Below, piece by piece: positions 60,072 through 64,000 of a stretch of DNA of 64,000 bases. Position numbers and translations under genes: made by a program. The stretch lies in assembly GCF_030317205.1 (NCBI RefSeq), contig NZ_JASZYB010000003.1:62001-126000 (forward strand), in the 5' to 3' direction. The notes under the pieces were generated by a model, which saw only the letters and a program-made list of their open reading frames with translations, was not told where the DNA came from and did no database searches. The DNA comes from Variovorax sp. J2L1-78 (GTDB taxonomy: Bacteria; Pseudomonadota; Gammaproteobacteria; Burkholderiales; Burkholderiaceae_C). Position 1 is the stretch's first letter, and each line of letters begins with the position of its first letter.

Positions 60072-61417
60072 CCGCCGTGTCGATGCAGGAGCCGGCGCGT
60101 GCATTGCCGGTCTACGGTGCATACGACGTCGTCGTGGTCGGCGGTGGGCCGGCCGGCCTGGCGGCGGCGGTGAGCGCAGCGCGCCACGGCGCGCGCACGC
60201 TGCTGGTCGAACGCTACGGCTTCCTCGGTGGCATGGGCACCGCGGGCGGCGTGACCAACTTCGCCGGCCTCTACGCCAAGCGCCGCGGGAAGATGACGCA
60301 GGTGGTGCACGGCGTGGCCGACGACCTGCTCGCGCGCATGGACGCGATGGGCGGGCTGAACAAGCCGCAGGACGGCATGCAGGGCCGCATCCGCGTGCGT
60401 TCCTACGACACCTCGGTCTACAAGTGCGCGGCCGACCAGCTGCTGCTCGATGCCGGGGTGGAGCTGCTGTTCCACGCCTACGCCGCCGCCGTGCTGATGG
60501 ACGGTGCGCGCATCGCGGCGCTGGTGGTCGAGACCAAGTCGGGCCGCCAGGCGATCCGTGCCAACGCCTTCGTCGACGGCAGCGGCGACGCCGATGTGGC
60601 GGCCTTCGCCGGCGTGCCCTTCGAGGTGGGCGACGGCCACGGCAGCGGCCTGTTCCCGACCACCATGTTCCGCGTCGGCCAGGTCGACGCGCCGCGGGCG
60701 CTGGCCGCGGTGGGCGAGTTCAAGGCGATCAACGACCTGATGAACGTCGTGCGCGAGCGCAGCCCCGACGCCTACCGCTTCCCGCGCGACGGCGCCATCC
60801 TGCGGCCCAACATCGACCCGCGCGAATGGCGCGCCAACGTCACGCAGATCCGCAATGCCGGGGGCACGGCGATGAACGGCGTCGACGCGCGCGAGCTGAG
60901 CGACGGCGAACTCGAAGGCCGCCGCCAGATCGCCGAGTACTTCCGCTTCCTGCGCGCCGAGGTGCCGGGCTTCGAGCAGTCGGCCATCGTCGAGATCGCG
61001 CCGCAGGTGGGCCTGCGCGAGACGCGCCGCATCGAGGGCGTCTACGCGCTGACCGGCGAGGACATCCTCTCGTCCGCGAAGTTCGACGACGTGATCGGCC
61101 TGAACGGCTGGCCGATGGAGATGCATGCCGACGGCCGCATCCAGTGGGCCTTCCCGCGCGACGACGCCAACACCTACAACCACCTGCCCTGGCGCATGCT
61201 GGTGCCCCGGGCGGTCGACAACCTGCTGGTGGCCGGCCGCTGCGCCGCCATGACACACGAAGGCCAGTCGGCCGCACGCGCGAGCGGTGGCTGCTTCGTG
61301 ATGGGGCAGGCGGCGGGCACGGCGGCGGCCACGCTGGGCGGCGCGCGCTTCGCGGAGGTGGATGTGGTGGCGCTGCAGAAGAAGCTGGCGGCGGACGGCG
61401 CCGACCTCGACCGCTGA
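60068..61417 (+). CDS. FAD-dependent oxidoreductase, FAD_oxidored family
   Basis: 449 residues. The N-terminal dinucleotide fold (YDVVVVGGGPAGLAAAVSAARHG, then LLVERYGFLGG) and GSGDADVAAFAGVPFEVGDG are typical of the FAD_oxidored group. The C-terminal LLVAGRCAAMTHEGQSAARASGGCFVMGQAAGTAA closes the FAD site. Substrate unknown. It is translationally coupled to a Bug receptor. The longer frame upstream is shadow of that receptor. Confidence 0.87.
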   Translation: MTAVSMQEPARALPVYGAYDVVVVGGGPAGLAAAVSAARHGARTLLVERYGFLGGMGTAGGVTNFAGLYAKRRGKMTQVVHGVADDLLARMDAMGGLNKPQDGMQGRIRVRSYDTSVYKCAADQLLLDAGVELLFHAYAAAVLMDGARIAALVVETKSGRQAIRANAFVDGSGDADVAAFAGVPFEVGDGHGSGLFPTTMFRVGQVDAPRALAAVGEFKAINDLMNVVRERSPDAYRFPRDGAILRPNIDPREWRANVTQIRNAGGTAMNGVDARELSDGELEGRRQIAEYFRFLRAEVPGFEQSAIVEIAPQVGLRETRRIEGVYALTGEDILSSAKFDDVIGLNGWPMEMHADGRIQWAFPRDDANTYNHLPWRMLVPRAVDNLLVAGRCAAMTHEGQSAARASGGCFVMGQAAGTAAATLGGARFAEVDVVALQKKLAADGADLDR

Positions 61418-61520
61418 GCCCTGCACGCCCCGGAGGCGCTGCCACGGCCGACGCCCCGGCGTCAGCGCGACGGCGCCGCCTTTGTTATCGTGCAAGGCTC
61501 TCCCCGCCTTCGACCGCCCG

Positions 61521-62426
61521 ATGACCGAACCCGCCAGCGCCGCCCGTCTTGTCGACGACCTCGTCGACCTCATGCAACTGGAGGTGCTGGGCGACGACCG
61601 CTTCCGCGCGCAGAGCGAAGACCTGGGCACACCCGCGGTGTTCGGCGGCCAGGTACTGGGCCAGTCACTGATGGCGGCGAGCCGCACGGTCGACGCCGAC
61701 CGGCCGGTGCATTCGATGCATGCCTACTTCCTGCTGCCCGGCGAGCATGCCCCCATCGACTACGCGGTGGACCGCGTGCGCGACGGCCGCAGCTTCACCA
61801 CCCGCCACGTGGTGGCACGCCAGGGCGACCGCATCATCTTCGAGATGTCGGCCTCGTTCCAGACGGTGGACCCGGGCGTCGAGCACCAGTGGCCGATGCC
61901 CGCCGTGGCCGGCCCCGAGGGCGTGAAGAGCGACCTGCAGCGGCGCATCGACCTGGGCGACCGCCTGCCCGAGCGGGCGCGCATCAAGGGCGTGCAGCCG
62001 CACGGCATCGAGTTCCGCTCGGTGGAGGCCGACGACCTGCTGGCGCCGGCGCGGCGCGAGGCCGAGCGATCGATCTGGATGCGCACGGTCGCGCCGCTGC
62101 CGGACGACCCGCTCATGCACCGCGCCCTGCTGGCCTACGCATCCGACCACGGGCTGCTCGGCGCGGCCCTGCTGCCGCACGGCCTGAGCTACATGCAGCC
62201 GGGCGTGCGCATGGCGAGCCTCGACCACGCGATGTGGTTCCACCGCGATTTCCGCCTGGACGACTGGCTGCTCTACCGGCTCGATTCGCCCAGCGCCAGC
62301 GGCGCGCGCGGGCTCGCGCGCGGCAGCATCTACACCCGCGACGGACGCCTCGTCGCATCGACCGCGCAGGAAGGCATGGTGCGCGCCCGCGACCCCCATC
62401 CCAACGTCAATCCAAGGACTTCATGA
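61521..62426 (+). CDS. tesB: Acyl-CoA thioesterase II
   Basis: 301 residues with the double-hotdog layout of TesB: DLMQLEVLGDDRFRAQSEDLG, VFGGQVLGQSLMAASRTV and HSMHAYFLLPGEH in the first half; ASDHGLLGAALLPHG, SLDHAMWFHRDFRLDDWLLY and SIYTRDGRLVASTAQEGMVR in the second. Broad-chain acyl-CoA hydrolase of the cytosol. The 103-base gap before it is GC-rich without clear structure. Its stop overlaps the next gene's start. Confidence 0.93.
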   Translation: MTEPASAARLVDDLVDLMQLEVLGDDRFRAQSEDLGTPAVFGGQVLGQSLMAASRTVDADRPVHSMHAYFLLPGEHAPIDYAVDRVRDGRSFTTRHVVARQGDRIIFEMSASFQTVDPGVEHQWPMPAVAGPEGVKSDLQRRIDLGDRLPERARIKGVQPHGIEFRSVEADDLLAPARREAERSIWMRTVAPLPDDPLMHRALLAYASDHGLLGAALLPHGLSYMQPGVRMASLDHAMWFHRDFRLDDWLLYRLDSPSASGARGLARGSIYTRDGRLVASTAQEGMVRARDPHPNVNPRTS

Positions 62427-63535
62427 GCACGCTCTTCTCTCCGCTGCAGGTCGGTGCCCTGACGCTGCCCAACCGCATCGTGATCGCCCCGATGTGCCAG
62501 TACTCCGCCGAGGACGGCAACATGACCGACTGGCACCTGATCCATCTCGGCCAGCTCGCGCTGTCGGGGGCCGGTCTGCTGATCATCGAGGCCACCGGGG
62601 TCGAGGCCATCGGCCGCATCACGCCGCAGGACGTGGGCCTGTACAACGACGACAACCAGGCGGCCATGGCGCGCGTGCTGAAGGCGATGCGCCAGCACTC
62701 GCGCATGCCCATCGCGATCCAGCTCGGCCACGCCGGGCGCAAGGCATCGAGCCACATCCCCTGGGAAGGCGGCCAGGCCCTCGGGCCGGACGAGGGTGCA
62801 TGGCAGACGGTGTCGGCCTCGGCCCTGCCGCATGCGGCCGGCGAGCCCGCGCCGCTGGCGCTCGACGCGGCCGGCCTGGCGCGCGTGAAGGCGGCGTTCG
62901 TGCAGGCCGCGCAGCGCGCGCAGGCGCTGGGCATCGACGCGATCGAGTTGCACGGCGCGCACGGCTACCTGCTGCATCAGTTCCTCTCGCCGCTGTCCAA
63001 CCAGCGCGCCGACGACTACGGTGGCGCGCTCGAGAACCGCCTGCGCTTCCCGCTAGAGGTGTTCGAGGCGGTGCGTGCTGCGGTACCGGCGTCGATGCCG
63101 GTGGGCATGCGCCTCTCGGCCACCGACTGGGTCGAAGGCGGCTGGGACATCGACGGCAGCGTCGCGTTCTCGAAGGCGCTGGCGGCCCGCGGCTGCGATT
63201 TCGTGCACGTGTCCTCCGGCGGCGTCTCGCCGCAGCAGAAGATCCCGCTGTCGCCGGGCTACCAGGTGCCACTGGCCGAGCGCATCAAGGCCGAGGTCGA
63301 GGTGCCGGTCTTCGCGGTCGGCCTCATCACCGAGCCGAAGCAGGCCGAGGCGGTGATCGCGGCAGGGCAGGCCGATGCGGTGGCCATCGCGCGCGCCGCG
63401 CTGTTCGAGCCGCACTGGCCGTGGCGCGCCGCCGCCGAACTGGGCGCGCAGGTGGAGGCGCCGCCGCAGTACTGGCGTTCGCAGCCGCGCGAGCTCAAGG
63501 CCCTCTTCGGCGACACGCGCATCGGCGCCCGCTGA
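62423..63535 (+). CDS. Old yellow enzyme family NADH:flavin oxidoreductase (YqjM/NamA type)
   Basis: 370-residue FMN-dependent ene-reductase. The thermophilic-like YqjM class marker Cys25-x-Tyr27 (APMCQYS) is present, with the HGAHGYLLHQFLSP histidine pair, the SNQRADDYGGALENRLRFPLEV segment and phosphate-binding IARAALFEPHW. It reduces activated C=C bonds of enals, enones or nitro compounds; the natural substrate is unknown. It overlaps tesB by four bases. Confidence 0.93.
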   Translation: MSTLFSPLQVGALTLPNRIVIAPMCQYSAEDGNMTDWHLIHLGQLALSGAGLLIIEATGVEAIGRITPQDVGLYNDDNQAAMARVLKAMRQHSRMPIAIQLGHAGRKASSHIPWEGGQALGPDEGAWQTVSASALPHAAGEPAPLALDAAGLARVKAAFVQAAQRAQALGIDAIELHGAHGYLLHQFLSPLSNQRADDYGGALENRLRFPLEVFEAVRAAVPASMPVGMRLSATDWVEGGWDIDGSVAFSKALAARGCDFVHVSSGGVSPQQKIPLSPGYQVPLAERIKAEVEVPVFAVGLITEPKQAEAVIAAGQADAVAIARAALFEPHWPWRAAAELGAQVEAPPQYWRSQPRELKALFGDTRIGAR

Positions 63536-63562
63536 CCCTCTTCACGCACCCGGGAGACGACC

Positions 63563-64000
63563 ATGGCCAGCTTCAAGAAGTACCGCGTCGGCGCCAAGGT
63601 GGGGCTGGCCGACATCGACCCGGGCGACGAGCGCTTCCTGGAGGACTGCGAGAGCGACAGCGAACAGCGGCTGCGGCTCGATGCGCTCGCCGAGTCGCTC
63701 GACGAGCTGCAGAACCTGCTGCATGCGGAGGGCAAGCGCAAGCTGCTGCTGGTGCTGCAGGGCATGGACACCAGCGGCAAGGACGGCACCATCCGCTGGG
63801 TCTTCTCGCGCACCTCGCCCCTGGGCGTGCGCGTGGCGGCCTTCAAGGCGCCGTCGATCGAGGAGCTGGCCCACGACTTCCTATGGCGCTGCCACGCGGT
63901 GGTGCCGCGCAGCGGCGAGATCGCGGTGTGGAACCGCAGCCACTACGAAGACGTGCTGGTGCCGGTGGTCGAAGGCTGGATCGACAAGGCCGAGACGCAG
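63563..64000 (+). CDS. Polyphosphate kinase 2 family protein, N-terminal part (cut by window end)
   Basis: 146 codons are visible and the frame is open at the edge. The Walker A motif GMDTSGKDGT (67-76) and WNRSHYEDVL with the PPK2-specific FKAPSIEELAHDFLWR between them identify a PPK2 kinase, which moves phosphate between polyphosphate and nucleotides. Class (ADP- or AMP-phosphorylating) cannot be decided without the C-terminus. ATG at 63563 follows GGGAGA (63551-63556). Confidence 0.9.
   Translation, partial: MASFKKYRVGAKVGLADIDPGDERFLEDCESDSEQRLRLDALAESLDELQNLLHAEGKRKLLLVLQGMDTSGKDGTIRWVFSRTSPLGVRVAAFKAPSIEELAHDFLWRCHAVVPRSGEIAVWNRSHYEDVLVPVVEGWIDKAETQ

Noticed and set aside
59651..61687. 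Very long antisense open frame (678 codons) over the second Bug and FAD oxidoreductase genes; many similar ones elsewhere
   Set aside because: It mirrors real genes on the other strand, encodes Arg/Ala/His-rich low-complexity protein and has no ribosome-binding site; this is a normal effect of high GC at third positions.
1..64000. CRISPR arrays, insertion sequences, integrases, tRNA or rRNA genes
   Set aside because: No regularly spaced repeats, transposase or integrase motifs, or tRNA/rRNA sequence were recognised on either strand by reading; covariance-model and profile searches would be the decisive check.

Overview
The window is one high-GC chromosomal stretch. Its gene families, the many Bug-type periplasmic binding proteins, the OmpC-type porin, the DUF1800/DUF1501 pair and the aromatic ring-cleavage clusters suggest a metabolically versatile betaproteobacterium of the Comamonadaceae, probably Variovorax or a close relative. 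The genus is inferred from gene style only. No rRNA, tRNA, CRISPR array, insertion sequence or prophage was seen. Long antisense open frames are abundant because of the GC bias and were not annotated. || Layout. 1-8468 is housekeeping: purE (cut by the window edge), purK and a Sua5-type gene overlap by a few bases. A small unknown gene and a reverse-strand dacB follow, then a tight eamA-tsaB-rimI-UDG-like series and pyrF. 8644-13961 holds a secreted DUF1800/DUF1501 pair, a small membrane protein, a GFA-family protein and an aldo-keto reductase. 14209-25978 is a catabolic/transport island: porin, a TauD-like dioxygenase with a peptide-type binding protein, then a Rieske oxygenase, two permeases and a fused double ATPase, then a second TauD plus binding protein. 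The TauD-binding protein unit is therefore present twice. 26006-29391 (reverse) carries slyX, a CSS-EAL phosphodiesterase and a soluble histidine kinase. 29457-36471 is a CzcICBA-like metal efflux operon with two extra His-rich accessory proteins. 36458-42757 holds ribokinase, a dinucleotide-binding reductase, AraC and LysR regulators, an acetamidase/formamidase and a phthalate-reductase-type flavoprotein. || 42967-46252 is a visibly more AT-rich accessory patch. It contains a PAAR-M35 metallopeptidase effector split by a one-base frameshift and two paralogous, cysteine-containing exported proteins (the second also frameshifted), which are candidate immunity proteins. A stand-alone HsdR-N-type nuclease-domain protein faces them. 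|| 46389-64000 returns to high GC: a DUF6152-like protein and a membrane protein, a GGDEF cyclase and an IclR regulator. Next comes the homogentisate operon (hmgA, Bug protein, fahA) with candidate operators, then a thioesterase. The 3-hydroxybenzoate/gentisate cluster follows (LysR, gentisate dioxygenase, fumarylpyruvate hydrolase, 3-hydroxybenzoate 6-hydroxylase, two Bug proteins, a FAD oxidoreductase), then acyl-CoA thioesterase II, an old yellow enzyme and a PPK2 kinase cut by the right edge. || The most interesting items are the split effector/immunity-like module and a 118-nt imperfectly palindromic repeat. The repeat is present twice, 22 kb apart, directly after stop codons, and its two copies differ by compensatory base pairs.
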